From NCBI RefSeq assembly GCF_011605345.1, contig NZ_JAAOXM010000001.1:496001-560000 (forward strand): a DNA stretch of 64,000 bases. Reading direction: 5' to 3'. The stretch comes from Burkholderia sp. D-99. GTDB taxonomy: Bacteria; Pseudomonadota; Gammaproteobacteria; Burkholderiales; Burkholderiaceae. A program made the translations under genes and the position numbers. The notes under the pieces were generated by a model. That model searched no databases, was not told the origin of the DNA, and was given only the letters and a program-made list of their open reading frames with translations. Shown piece by piece: positions 53,057 to 61,966 of this stretch. Within the stretch, counting starts at the first letter, position 1. The number at the start of each line of letters is the position of its first letter.

Positions 53057-53956
53057 ATGTCGGACGAACTGGTCGAGCGTGTCGCACGCCTGACGGGCGT
53101 GCAGGGCGAAGACAGCCCGTTCGCGACGGCGATCGACGGGCTGATCCTGCTGCGCGCCAATCGCGAGAAACTGCCCGCGCCGCTGATCATGAAACCGGCG
53201 CTGTGCGTCGTCGTGCAGGGCGCGAAGTGGACGACGTTCGGCGGGCGGCGCTACGACTACGGGCCCGGCCGCGCGCTCGTCGTCAGCGTCGAGATGCCGG
53301 CGACGAGCCGTGTCGTCAAGGCGAGCGAAACCGAACCGTTCCTCGGCATCGTGCTTGAATTCGATCTCGCGATGATGCGCGACGTGCTCGAGCGACTCGA
53401 CGCGCCGCCGCCGCAACCGGCCGGCACGATCGGCCATGGGGTGTGCGTGACCGATTTCGGCGGGCCGCTCGCCGATTGCGTGCTGCGGATGATGCGGCTG
53501 CTCGATACGCCGGCGGCGATTCCGGTCGTCGCGCCGCTCGTGATGCGGGAAATCTGCTACTGGCTGCTCGCCGGCCCGCACGGCGGCGAAGTCTCGCGCG
53601 TCGTGTTCGCCAACGGCCATGCACAGCGTGTCGTCGCGGCGATCCATGCGCTGCGCGGCCAGTTTGCCGAGGCGATCCGCGTCGAGGATCTCGCCGCCGT
53701 GGCGCAGATGATCCCGTCGGCGTTTCACCGCCAATTCAAGGCGCTCACGTCGATGACGCCGCTGCAGTATCAGAAGCAGTTGCGCCTGCTGGAAGCGCGG
53801 CACCTGATGGTGACGGGTGCGGCGAACGCGGAAACGGCCGCGTATCGCGTCGGCTACGAAAGCGCGTCGCAGTTCAGCCGCGAATACGCGCGGATGTTCG
53901 GTGCGCCGCCGCGGCGCGATGTCGTCACGCTGAAAACCGCATCGGCCGACGGCTGA
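53057..53956 (+). CDS. AraC-family transcriptional regulator
   Basis: 299 residues. N-terminal AraC_N/cupin-like effector domain (PLIMKPALCVVVQGAKWTTFGGRRYDYGPG), then two HTH motifs in the C-terminal 100 residues (FAEAIRVEDLAAVAQMIPSAFHRQFKALTSMTPLQYQKQLRL, AAYRVGYESASQFSREYARMFG). Likely controls the divergent SDR gene at 52,889. AraC_N regulators of this type often pair with oxidoreductases. Confidence 0.9.
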   Translation: MSDELVERVARLTGVQGEDSPFATAIDGLILLRANREKLPAPLIMKPALCVVVQGAKWTTFGGRRYDYGPGRALVVSVEMPATSRVVKASETEPFLGIVLEFDLAMMRDVLERLDAPPPQPAGTIGHGVCVTDFGGPLADCVLRMMRLLDTPAAIPVVAPLVMREICYWLLAGPHGGEVSRVVFANGHAQRVVAAIHALRGQFAEAIRVEDLAAVAQMIPSAFHRQFKALTSMTPLQYQKQLRLLEARHLMVTGAANAETAAYRVGYESASQFSREYARMFGAPPRRDVVTLKTASADG

Positions 53957-54043
53957 ACCGGCATGCGCTGACGCGTTTCGTATGACGCTTTACGCGCGGG
54001 GTGGCGCGGTCGTACACTCGTCGGCAATTCGCGGCCCGCGTGG

Positions 54044-54072
54044 GTGGCTTTCAATCCCTTCAGTGGCTTTCA
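54044..54072. promoter_or_regulatory. two direct repeats upstream of the phosphoesterase gene
   Basis: GTGGCTTTCA at 54044-54053 and again at 54063-54072, 19 bp start to start, 55-83 bp before the phosphoesterase ATG. Tandem half-sites at about two helical turns are typical of AraC-family binding; the adjacent AraC gene makes this a plausible but untested operator. Confidence 0.4.
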
Positions 54073-54126
54073 GCGGGCCAACGACCGTGCCAGCAGGACT
54101 TTCGTCGCGCGACGCCAGGAGGCGCC

Positions 54127-55374
54127 ATGAGTGCAGACGCAGCCCCCGCAGCCCCGCCGGTTCAGGCGCGCATCCAGCACGTGTTCGTGCTGATGCTCGA
54201 GAACCGTTCCTTCGATCACCTGTTCGCGCTGTCGGGCTACCCCGACATCGTCGCCGCCTCGCCGGGTAACAGCAACGCGTATGGCGGCGCGGTCTATCCG
54301 TTCGGCGGCGGCGCGCCTGACCAGATGCCGACCGATCCGTGCCACGAATTCACCGACGTGCTCGAGCAGCTCTGCGGCGCGGGTGTGCCGTTCGTGACAG
54401 GGCAGGCGTATCCACCAATCGGCAATACCGGGTTCGTGTCGAACTACGCGACGTCGCATTCCGAAGGCACGCCGCCGCAGCCGGCCGATGCGGGCAAGAT
54501 CATGCAGGGCGTCGACATCGCGACGCAGGCGCCGTCGCTGTATGCGCTCGCGAATGCATTCGTGCTGTGCGACGCGTGGCATGCGTCGATGCCCGGGCCG
54601 ACCTGGCCGAATCGCTTCTTCCTGCACGGTGCGTCGTCGGCCGGGCTCGACCATTCGCCGACCAAGGAAGAAATGGGCGGGTGGGACGCGTTCGACGGCT
54701 TTCCCTACCCGAAGGGTTCGATCTTCGCCGCGCTCGGCGACGACAACTGGCGCATCTACCAGGACCAGACGGGCAATCCGCTCGGCCAGGTGCCGCAGGT
54801 CGCGTCGCTGAAGGGCATCAGCTTCTTCGACATCGACGACCTCGCGCATTTCGAGTCCGATCTCGCGGCCGGCTATACGGCGCGCTATACGTTCATCGAG
54901 CCCGGTTACGGCGACATCGTGCACGGCACCTACGAGAACGGCAGCTCGCAACATCCGATGGACGGCCTCGCGGGCGGCGACCACCTCGCCGCGCGTGTGT
55001 ACAACGCGATCCGCAATTCGCCGGTGTGGAACAGCAGCCTGCTCGTGATCTGCTACGACGAACACGGCGGCTTCTACGATTCGGTCCGGCCGGGCGCCGC
55101 GCCGCCGCCGAACGACGGCGCGGCGGCGACGCTGAACGCGAGCGGCTTCGGGTTCGACGTGTACGGCGTGCGGGTGCCGGCGATCGTGATTTCGCCGTGG
55201 GTCGCGGCCGGGCAGGTCGACCATACGCCGTACGATCACGCGTCGGTCGCCGCGACGCTCGAGCGGCTGTTCGGCCTGGCGCCGCTGACCGACCGCGACC
55301 GTCTCGCCAACGACCTGCTGGCGCTCGTCACCCCGACGTGCCGCAGCGACTGCCCGCAAAGGATCGGATCATGA
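54127..55374 (+). CDS. phosphoesterase / phospholipase C-type enzyme
   Basis: 415 residues. Phosphoesterase (AcpA/PLC) family: HVFVLMLENRSFDHLF near the N-terminus (metal-ligand ENRSFD), MPGPTWPNRFFLHGASS, YTFIEPGYGDIVHGTYENGSSQHPMDG, LLVICYDEHGGFYDSV and VPAIVISPWV. Such enzymes hydrolyse phosphodiesters or phosphomonoesters. Strong AGGAGGCGCC site fixes the start. Unlike typical secreted family members no signal peptide is seen from this start. The stop overlaps the next small gene (ATGA). Confidence 0.87.
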   Translation: MSADAAPAAPPVQARIQHVFVLMLENRSFDHLFALSGYPDIVAASPGNSNAYGGAVYPFGGGAPDQMPTDPCHEFTDVLEQLCGAGVPFVTGQAYPPIGNTGFVSNYATSHSEGTPPQPADAGKIMQGVDIATQAPSLYALANAFVLCDAWHASMPGPTWPNRFFLHGASSAGLDHSPTKEEMGGWDAFDGFPYPKGSIFAALGDDNWRIYQDQTGNPLGQVPQVASLKGISFFDIDDLAHFESDLAAGYTARYTFIEPGYGDIVHGTYENGSSQHPMDGLAGGDHLAARVYNAIRNSPVWNSSLLVICYDEHGGFYDSVRPGAAPPPNDGAAATLNASGFGFDVYGVRVPAIVISPWVAAGQVDHTPYDHASVAATLERLFGLAPLTDRDRLANDLLALVTPTCRSDCPQRIGS

Positions 55375-55619
55375 GTACGACACCGGCCCCCGACCCGCGC
55401 GATGCGCTGCCCGTGCGCGACGGCACGAGCCTGATCGCGTTCCTGCACATCCTGAAGAAAGCGCATGCGGCGCTGGTCGGCCATGACAAGGCCCATCAAC
55501 GCTTCAGCGAGATCGTGACGCGCGGGCAGGCGCGGCAGTACATCGAGGAGCTGATGCCGTCGCTGCTGCAGGCGCGCGAAGCGCATCGACGGCGCAGGCA
55601 TGGCGGGAAGCATCGATGA
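55371..55619 (+). CDS. small protein coupled to the phosphoesterase
   Basis: 82 residues, mostly alpha-helical and basic toward the end (AREAHRRRRHGGKHR); contains IAFLHILKKAHAALVGHDKAHQRF and RQYIEELMPSLLQAREA. No recognised domain. The four-base ATGA overlap with the phosphoesterase gene implies co-translation, so it may be a chaperone, inhibitor or partner of that enzyme; this is inference. Confidence 0.65.
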   Translation: MSTTPAPDPRDALPVRDGTSLIAFLHILKKAHAALVGHDKAHQRFSEIVTRGQARQYIEELMPSLLQAREAHRRRRHGGKHR

Positions 55620-55964
55620 CGGCCGGGGCGGCACGCGCCTGGACGGGCGCGCCGCACGCCGGCATCGCATTGACCCGGACGCGTTGTGTCACGCCGCGTG
55701 CCGCGCACGCTGCAGGCCACGCGCCCTGATGGGGCGTCGGCATCGAACAGGCTGTCGACGCCGGCCGACGGCCGGCCAGTTGCGCTGTTCGCGCTTGCTT
55801 AGGAGCCGAACGGCAAGGTGCTGGAAGGGTCGTTCGTGGTGCCGTCGGCCGAACCGGTGCAGCAGCCGGACGAGCGCACGAAAGGAAACGGGGCGCAGCG
55901 CGCCCCGTTCTGCATGATCGCAGCGGAATCGGCGATGCAGCCAGATTCCGCCGGTTGCGTGACA
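55620..55964. other. intergenic region between convergent operons
   Basis: 345 bp. Holds the terminator of the minus-strand hsaE-hsaG-hsaF operon. No gene supported. Confidence 0.5.
55887..55909 (-). terminator. terminator of the hsaEGF operon
   Basis: AACGGGGCGC (55887-55896) pairs with GCGCCCCGTT (55900-55909) across an AGC loop. On the minus strand TTCCTTTCG follows. It lies 56 bp after the hsaF stop. Confidence 0.75.
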
Positions 55965-56996
55965 CTACGCCGCCACCTCCCGCGCCCGCACCATCGTCAG
56001 CGCCGCATCCTCGATCATGTCCTCCTGCCCGCCGACGAGCCGCTGCCGGCCCAGTTCGACGAGGATGTCGCGCGCGGGAATCCCGTACTTCGCTTCCGCG
56101 CGCTTCGCGAACAGCAGGAACGACGAGTAGACGCCCGCATAACCGAGCGTCAGCGCATCGCGGTCGAGGCGGATCGGCGCATCCATGATCGGCACGACGA
56201 GATCCTCGGCGACGTCCGAGATCGCGAACACGTCGACGCCCGTCTCGATCCCCATCCGGTCGCACACCGCGACGAACACTTCCATCGGCGTGTTGCCCGC
56301 GCCGGCGCCGAGGCCGGCCGCGGCCGCGTCGATCCGGTTCGCGCCGGCAGCAACGGCCGCGATCGAGTTCGCGACGCCCATCGCGAGGTTGTGGTGGCCG
56401 TGGAAGCCGAGTTCCGTCTCCGGCTTCAGCGCGTCGCGTACCTGGCCGATCCGTGCGGTGACGTCGTCGGGCAGCATGTACCCGGCCGAATCGGTGATGT
56501 AGATGCAGTTCGCGCCGTACGACTCCATCAGCTTCGCCTGCACGACCAACTGCTCGGGCGTCGACATGTGCGCCATCATCAGGAACCCGACCGTGTCCAG
56601 CCCGAGCGTGCGCGCGAGGCCGATGTGCTGTTCCGACACGTCGGCCTCGGTACAGTGCGTCGCGACGCGGATCGTGCCGACGCCGAGTTCGTGCGCCATG
56701 CGCAGGTGCTCGACGGTGCCGATGCCGGGCAGCAGCAGCGCCGACACCTTCGCCTGTTTCAGCTCCGGAATCACGGCGCTCAGGTACGCCTCGTCGGTGT
56801 GAGCGGGGAACCCGTAGTTGACCGATGCGCCGCCGAGCCCGTCGCCGTGCGTGACCTCGATCAGCGGCACGCCGGCCGCGTCGAGCCCGCGCGCGATGTT
56901 GCGCATCTGGTCGAGCGAGATCTGGTGGCGCTTCGGGTGCATCCCGTCGCGCAGCGACATGTCGTGGACGGTGATCTTCTTGCCTGCAAGTGACAT
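55965..56996 (-). CDS. hsaF: 4-hydroxy-2-oxovalerate-type aldolase
   Basis: 343 residues. HMG-CoA-lyase-like TIM barrel: [18 protein letters not shown] (Arg/Asp of the active site), [44 protein letters not shown] (metal His pair) and [10 protein letters not shown]. Cleaves the 4-hydroxy-2-oxo acid from the steroid C5 fragment to pyruvate and an aldehyde, which is channelled to HsaG. Minus-strand operon hsaE-hsaG-hsaF; GAGGAG site; 16 bp after hsaG. Confidence 0.92.
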   Translation of the reverse strand: MSLAGKKITVHDMSLRDGMHPKRHQISLDQMRNIARGLDAAGVPLIEVTHGDGLGGASVNYGFPAHTDEAYLSAVIPELKQAKVSALLLPGIGTVEHLRMAHELGVGTIRVATHCTEADVSEQHIGLARTLGLDTVGFLMMAHMSTPEQLVVQAKLMESYGANCIYITDSAGYMLPDDVTARIGQVRDALKPETELGFHGHHNLAMGVANSIAAVAAGANRIDAAAAGLGAGAGNTPMEVFVAVCDRMGIETGVDVFAISDVAEDLVVPIMDAPIRLDRDALTLGYAGVYSSFLLFAKRAEAKYGIPARDILVELGRQRLVGGQEDMIEDAALTMVRAREVAA

Positions 56997-57012
56997 CGTG
57001 TGACTCCTCGAC

Positions 57013-57912
57013 TCAAGCGGTAGCGGCCGTCGCGGCCAGCATCTGTTCGGCGAAACGCTCGGCCGTGGCGGCCGCCGCGGCGGTCATGATGTCGAGGTTG
57101 CCCGCGTACTTCGGCAGGTAATCGCCGAGCCCTTCGACTTCCATGAACACCGACACGCGATTGCCGTCGAACACCGGACCGTTCTTCAGCGTGTAGCCGG
57201 GCACATAGCGCTGCACTTCCTTGACCATTGCATGCACGGACGCGGTGATCGCATCGACGTCGGGCGGCCCGTCGGTCAGGCAGTGGATCGTGTCGCGCAT
57301 GATCAGCGGCGGTTCGGCCGGGTTGATCACGATGATCGCCTTGCCCTTGCGCGCGCCGCCGACCTGTTCGATCGCGCCGGACGTCGTGCGCGTGAATTCG
57401 TCGATGTTCTTGCGTGTGCCGGGGCCGACCGACTTCGACGACACCGTCGCGACGATCTCGCCGTACGCGACCGGCTGCACGCGCGACACCGCGTACACCA
57501 TCGGGATCGTCGCCTGGCCGCCGCAGGTCACCATGTTCACGTTCGCCTGTGCGCTGTCGAGATGCGCGTCGAGGTTCACCGGCGGCACGCAGTACGGCCC
57601 GATCGCGGCGGGCGTCAGGTCGATCATCTTCACGCCGAGCGCGGTGAGCTTGTCGGAGTTGTCGCGGTGCACGTAGGCCGACGTCGCGTCGAACGCGATG
57701 CGGATGTCGTCGGCGGCCACGTGCGGCAGCAGCCCGTCGACGCCCTTGTCGGTGGTCTTGAGGCCGAACTCGCGCGCGCGGGCGAGGCCGTCGGACGCCG
57801 GATCGACGCCGACCATCCACACGGGTTCGAGCACCGTCGAGCGGCGCAGCTTGTACAACAGGTCGGTGCCGATGTTGCCGGGCCCGATCAGTGCGCATTT
57901 GATTTTCTTCAT
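57013..57912 (-). CDS. hsaG: acylating aldehyde dehydrogenase
   Basis: 299 residues. NAD-binding [34 protein letters not shown], and catalytic Cys130 in [19 protein letters not shown]; also [21 protein letters not shown]. Oxidises the aldehyde (acetaldehyde or propanal) from HsaF to the acyl-CoA using NAD and CoA. It forms a channelling complex with the aldolase, hence the adjacent genes. AAGGAAC site. Confidence 0.93.
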   Translation of the reverse strand: MKKIKCALIGPGNIGTDLLYKLRRSTVLEPVWMVGVDPASDGLARAREFGLKTTDKGVDGLLPHVAADDIRIAFDATSAYVHRDNSDKLTALGVKMIDLTPAAIGPYCVPPVNLDAHLDSAQANVNMVTCGGQATIPMVYAVSRVQPVAYGEIVATVSSKSVGPGTRKNIDEFTRTTSGAIEQVGGARKGKAIIVINPAEPPLIMRDTIHCLTDGPPDVDAITASVHAMVKEVQRYVPGYTLKNGPVFDGNRVSVFMEVEGLGDYLPKYAGNLDIMTAAAAATAERFAEQMLAATAATA

Positions 57913-57925
57913 CAGGATTGTTCCT

Positions 57926-58708
57926 TTAGATAAAGCGGACGTCGCAGCTGCCGATGCCGGAGATATGCATCGACAGTGCGTCGCCGGCCGTGACCGGAAT
58001 CAGTTTCGCGAGGGAGCCGGACAGTACGATCTCGCCGGCGAGCAGCGGCACGTCGTACGCGGCGAGCGTGTTCGCGAGCCACGCGACCGCGTCGGCGGGA
58101 TGGCCGAGCGCCGCATCGCCGCGCCCTTGCGCGACGGGCTCGCCGTTCTTCTCGATCGTCATCTCGCACGCGGCGAGATCGAGCGTGCGCGGGTCGACGC
58201 GTGCGTCGCCGAGCACGTACACGCCGCACGACGCGTTGTCGGCGACGGTGTCCTCGATGCGGATCGCCCAGTCGCGGATGCGCGAATCGACGATCTCGAA
58301 GCAGGGGGCGACGGCGGCCGTCGCGGCGATCACGTCGGTGCGGTCGATGCCGGGGCCGCGCAGGTCGCGCGCGAGGATGAACGCGATCTCGCCTTCGGCG
58401 CGCGGCGCGATCAGCGAGTCGGCGGCGATCGCCTCGCCGGCCGCGTAGTGCATGCCCGACAGCAGGATGCCGAAATCGGGCTGGCGCACATTCAGCATGT
58501 CCTGCACGGCCTGGCTCGTCACGCCGATCTTCTTGCCGACCACTGCCTCGCCGTGTTCGACGCGGCGTTCGATGAAGCGCTGCTGGATGCGGTAGGCATC
58601 GTCGAGCGACAGGCGGCGCGCTCGGCTCGACAGCGGCGCGACCGGCGCGCGCGCGTGCCACGCGGCGTACAGCTCGTCGCCGAGCGTCGTATGCAGGCGG
58701 GAAGACAT
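57926..58708 (-). CDS. hsaE: 2-hydroxypenta-2,4-dienoate-type hydratase
   Basis: 260 residues of the MhpD/hydratase-decarboxylase fold: [55 protein letters not shown] (metal-ligand Glu pair), [12 protein letters not shown] and [26 protein letters not shown]. Hydrates 2-hydroxyhexa-2,4-dienoate (from ring A via HsaD) to the HsaF substrate. GAGGG site; 13 bp before hsaG. Confidence 0.9.
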   Translation of the reverse strand: MSSRLHTTLGDELYAAWHARAPVAPLSSRARRLSLDDAYRIQQRFIERRVEHGEAVVGKKIGVTSQAVQDMLNVRQPDFGILLSGMHYAAGEAIAADSLIAPRAEGEIAFILARDLRGPGIDRTDVIAATAAVAPCFEIVDSRIRDWAIRIEDTVADNASCGVYVLGDARVDPRTLDLAACEMTIEKNGEPVAQGRGDAALGHPADAVAWLANTLAAYDVPLLAGEIVLSGSLAKLIPVTAGDALSMHISGIGSCDVRFI

Positions 58709-58731
58709 GAAAGGGCCCTCGAATGGAAAAG

Positions 58732-58749
58732 GCCGCCGTCGCGGGCGGC
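58732..58749 (-). terminator. possible attenuating hairpin between DUF1329 gene and hsaE
   Basis: GCCGCC (58732-58737) and GGCGGC (58744-58749) form a stem with a 6-nt loop. Read on the minus strand it is followed by CTTTTCC. It sits in the 102-bp gap ahead of hsaE, so it could reduce read-through from the upstream genes. Confidence 0.4.
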
Positions 58750-58810
58750 GTCGGGCGCCGGAGCGGGGCCCCGGCGCGTGGGTCGCGGGCGTGCCGCGTC
58801 AACAGGTTGA

Positions 58811-60193
58811 TTAGTTACCCGAACTGCGGATCGCGTCCGGCGAGAAGTACGCCTCGTTGAACTGCGGGCTGTTGTCGAGCTTCGGCATCGGGCCTTCGTT
58901 CGTCAGGCGGTCGGCCATGTACGCGCCCGAGATCAGGTCGTGGAAGAACACCGCGCTCGGGTAGAACACCTTCGCGTCGAACGCGTACAGCGACGTCGCG
59001 ACGTTGGTGCGCCAGAGCTGGCCGCGCGCGTCGTAGTTGTCGGCGAGCAGCGATTGCCACGAGTCCTCGTCGATGTACAGCACGCGCTTCGCATACTGGT
59101 GGCGATAGCCGCTCTTCAGCGTCGCCTGCAGCACCCACACGCGATGCAGCTCGTAGCGGATGTACGCCGGGTTCTCGTGACCCTTGGTCAGCAGGTCGCC
59201 GTACTTCACCGCGCTGTCCATCACCTTGTAGTTGTCGTACGGCACGTAGATCTCGCGCTTGCCGACGATCTTCCAGTCGTAGCGATCGCCGGGGCCGTTG
59301 TACAGGCGATCGTCGTCGACCGTGCGGAAGCCGCCCGGGCCCTGCGGCTGGTCATAGCCGTATTCGGGCGCCTGGCGCACGCGCCGCGTGCCGGGGTTGT
59401 ACATCCACGTGCGCGACGAGTTGTCCGCGCCGGCCTTGTCCCAGTTCGTGAAGCCGACGATCAACGAGCCGCGGTCGGACAGCGGCAGCTCCGTCGCGTT
59501 GCGGTAATACGTGCGGTTGTTCAGGTCGCTCTTGACGTCGTACTTGCCGACGTTGCGCGGCGAGTAGATGTCGTAGCGCACCTTGCCCCACGCGATGTTG
59601 CCGTCGGAGTACACGACCGCCTGGTCGTAGGTGGCCTGCTCGGTGCCGATCGACGACGAGAAACGCTGGTTCCACAGCAGTTCGGCGGCGGTCTTCGGGA
59701 TCGGGTAGGGCACCGTCGGCGGCGCGTTCGTGAGGCCGTTCGCGTCGGACGTCATCGTCGAGTCGGGCGCGTACGTGCGGATGTCCTTGTAGACGGCATC
59801 CGGGTAGCGGAAGTCGCGGTGGCTCGGGTAGACGATGATCTTGAACGTGGCCGGATAGCGCTTGAACATCGCCTTCTGGCCGTCGGTCAGGTGCTCCGCG
59901 TACTGCGCCATGTTTTCCGCGGTGATCGTCGCGACCGGCTTCTCGTTCGCGAACGGATCGGGGTAGCGGCTGCCGCGCTTGTACTGCACGTCGGACGGCG
60001 CGCCGAGCCACTTGCCCGACCACTCGGGCACGCTGCTGTCCTTGCTCGCGGCGCGCACCGCACCCATCGGGGTCAACTGGCCGTCGAGCGCCTTCAGGTC
60101 GTCCGTCGTGACCTTCGGGTACGACGCCGTCGCGGCGAGCGCGCACGCGGCGATCACCGACGCGCGCAGGAGGGGGAGATGAATTCGCTTCAT
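58811..60193 (-). CDS. DUF1329 envelope protein
   Basis: 460 residues. Signal peptide (LLRASVIAACALAATASYP). DUF1329 features: DDLKALDGQLTPMGAVRAAS, VPEWSGKW, YPDPFANEKPVATITAENMAQYAEHLTDGQKAMF, MYNPGTRRVRQAPEYGYDQPQGP, LYNGPGDRYDWKIVGKREIYVPYDNY and YAKRVLYIDED. Related by fold to LolA/LolB-type lipid carriers; usually encoded with DUF1302 proteins. Probably a periplasmic or outer-membrane-associated carrier for hydrophobic substrates. GAGGATT site; 41 bp after the DUF1302 gene. Confidence 0.88.
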   Translation of the reverse strand: MKRIHLPLLRASVIAACALAATASYPKVTTDDLKALDGQLTPMGAVRAASKDSSVPEWSGKWLGAPSDVQYKRGSRYPDPFANEKPVATITAENMAQYAEHLTDGQKAMFKRYPATFKIIVYPSHRDFRYPDAVYKDIRTYAPDSTMTSDANGLTNAPPTVPYPIPKTAAELLWNQRFSSSIGTEQATYDQAVVYSDGNIAWGKVRYDIYSPRNVGKYDVKSDLNNRTYYRNATELPLSDRGSLIVGFTNWDKAGADNSSRTWMYNPGTRRVRQAPEYGYDQPQGPGGFRTVDDDRLYNGPGDRYDWKIVGKREIYVPYDNYKVMDSAVKYGDLLTKGHENPAYIRYELHRVWVLQATLKSGYRHQYAKRVLYIDEDSWQSLLADNYDARGQLWRTNVATSLYAFDAKVFYPSAVFFHDLISGAYMADRLTNEGPMPKLDNSPQFNEAYFSPDAIRSSGN

Positions 60194-60234
60194 GACTAAT
60201 CCTCTTCTTGCTGAGTGACGAGCGGCCGGGCCGC

Positions 60235-61800
60235 TCAGAAGTGGTAGGTCGCCGTGGCCAGCACGTAGTCGCGATCGGCGAGCGGACGCGTGACCGGGTT
60301 CGGCGAACCGAGGAACTTGGCGTAGACGAGCGACAGCGACAGGTTGCTCAGGCGCGTGAAGGTCACGCCGGCCGTCACGCGGTGGTCGCCCTGGCCCGTC
60401 AGCGAGCCGAGCGCGCCGGCCAGCGGCGACGTGCCGGTCAGGTCGTGCGTGTAGGTCAGCGGCACGTCGAGATCCCAGCCGTTGAACACGTTCTTGTAGC
60501 TGAGCGTCCAGGCGATCTCAAGCGCCAGCGCATTGCGCGAATTCGCGAGCGTGGTCGATCCGTCGAGCTCCGAGATGCTGCCCGCGTGCACGTACGTGAG
60601 TTCGCCGATCAGCGACTGCGAGTTCGCGAGGAAGCTCGGCCCGATCGAGTAGATGCCGGACAGGTTGGTCTGCAGCACGTTCGCGCGCGTCGACTGCGGG
60701 CCCGTCGCGGTATTGACGAGCACGGCCGCGCCCTGGCGGTACGACACTTCGCCCGCGACGTTCACCGGGCCGACCTGCGTCGAGAAGCTCGCGCCGGTCA
60801 GCTTGATGTTGTCGAAGTAGGTCTGCTGGTACTGGAGCGTCGGGAAGTAGGTCGTGACGACGCTCGGGTTCATGTCGTTGTAGTGCAGGTAGTACAGGCC
60901 GAGCTCGGTGTCGCCGAGTACGCGAAAGCGCGCGCCGATACCCCACTGGTTGCGTGCGCTCGGCTTCTCGTCGGGGCCGCGCGGAATGATCATCCCGCCC
61001 GGGCCGATGATGTATTGCGCACCGGGGCCCGTGACGTCCGAGTAGCTCCAGTACGTGCCGGGTGCGGTCAGGCGGTTCTGCTGGTACGAGAACTGGTAGT
61101 AGCCGAGCAGGCTGAAGCGCGGCGTGATCTGCCACTGCGTCGAGATCTGCGGCACCGGCAGCAGGATGTCTTTCACCTCGGCACCGGCCATGTACGACTT
61201 GGTCGCGTCGGACGGCCCCTGCGCGCCGGCGATGTTCGGGAAGAACAGGCTTTCGCCCCACGCGACGACCTGATCGCCGACCTTCACGTTCAGGCTCGTC
61301 GAGCCGATGTGGAACGTGTTGTACGCATACGCGGCGAGCAGCGTCGTGTGGCCGCCCGACCAGTAGCGTGCGTCGCTCGTGAAATTGTTGTACTGGCCCG
61401 ACTGGTTCACGGTGCCCGGCGCGTCGTTGTAGTTCGGACGGTGGTACGCCTGGTCGTAGAACGTGTCGGCGCGCACGAACACGCCCCAGTCGTCGTGCTT
61501 CAGGTTCACTTCGCCGAGCAGGCTGACCTGGTTCTCGATCAGCTTGTTCTTCGCGAAGTTGCGGTCGCCGTCGTCGCCGTTGATGTTCGCCGGCGTGAGG
61601 AGATTGCCGCTCGGTGCGCGGGTGCGCATGCCGAGGCCGTAACTGAGCGTGAACGTGTAGTCCAGCGTCGTGTCGGCGCCCAGCTCGATCGTGCTGCCGG
61701 CGTGCGCGCTGGGAACGGCGCACGTCAGCAACGCGGCGGCCAGCGTCGACAGCGTGGCGGTTGCCCGCTTGTCGGTACGGCGCGAAATCCGTTGATGCAT
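60235..61800 (-). CDS. DUF1302 outer-membrane protein
   Basis: 521 residues. Signal peptide ending PSAHAG. DUF1302 features: TIELGADTTLDYTFTLSYGLGMRT, NGDDGDRNFAKNKLIENQVSLLGEVNLK, FHIGSTSLNVKVGDQVVAWGESLFFPNIAG and LGLYYLHYNDMNPSVVT; it ends YVLATATYHF with a C-terminal Phe, as in outer-membrane barrels. Probably a channel for hydrophobic substrates, working with DUF1329. First gene of the minus-strand run leading into hsaE-G-F. AGAGGAGAC site. Confidence 0.88.
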   Translation of the reverse strand: MHQRISRRTDKRATATLSTLAAALLTCAVPSAHAGSTIELGADTTLDYTFTLSYGLGMRTRAPSGNLLTPANINGDDGDRNFAKNKLIENQVSLLGEVNLKHDDWGVFVRADTFYDQAYHRPNYNDAPGTVNQSGQYNNFTSDARYWSGGHTTLLAAYAYNTFHIGSTSLNVKVGDQVVAWGESLFFPNIAGAQGPSDATKSYMAGAEVKDILLPVPQISTQWQITPRFSLLGYYQFSYQQNRLTAPGTYWSYSDVTGPGAQYIIGPGGMIIPRGPDEKPSARNQWGIGARFRVLGDTELGLYYLHYNDMNPSVVTTYFPTLQYQQTYFDNIKLTGASFSTQVGPVNVAGEVSYRQGAAVLVNTATGPQSTRANVLQTNLSGIYSIGPSFLANSQSLIGELTYVHAGSISELDGSTTLANSRNALALEIAWTLSYKNVFNGWDLDVPLTYTHDLTGTSPLAGALGSLTGQGDHRVTAGVTFTRLSNLSLSLVYAKFLGSPNPVTRPLADRDYVLATATYHF

Positions 61801-61966
61801 GGTGTCTCCTCTTGGGGGTATCGACGACGGTCGTCTATGTGCGTTGTCGTGAGAGGCAGAGTAGGGAGATCGCGGTAGCAGGGAATCGTCAAAATGAACT
61901 AGATGACTTCCCTAGGACTGGCAACGATTCGTGCCGTACCGATTGCCATGCGTGCGTCAGCGTGCA

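Noticed and set aside
54001-54126. Upstream extension of the phosphoesterase containing RRQF as a Tat signal
   Set aside because: No hydrophobic core follows the RR and there is no RBS; the AGGAGGCGCC before 54127 is convincing.
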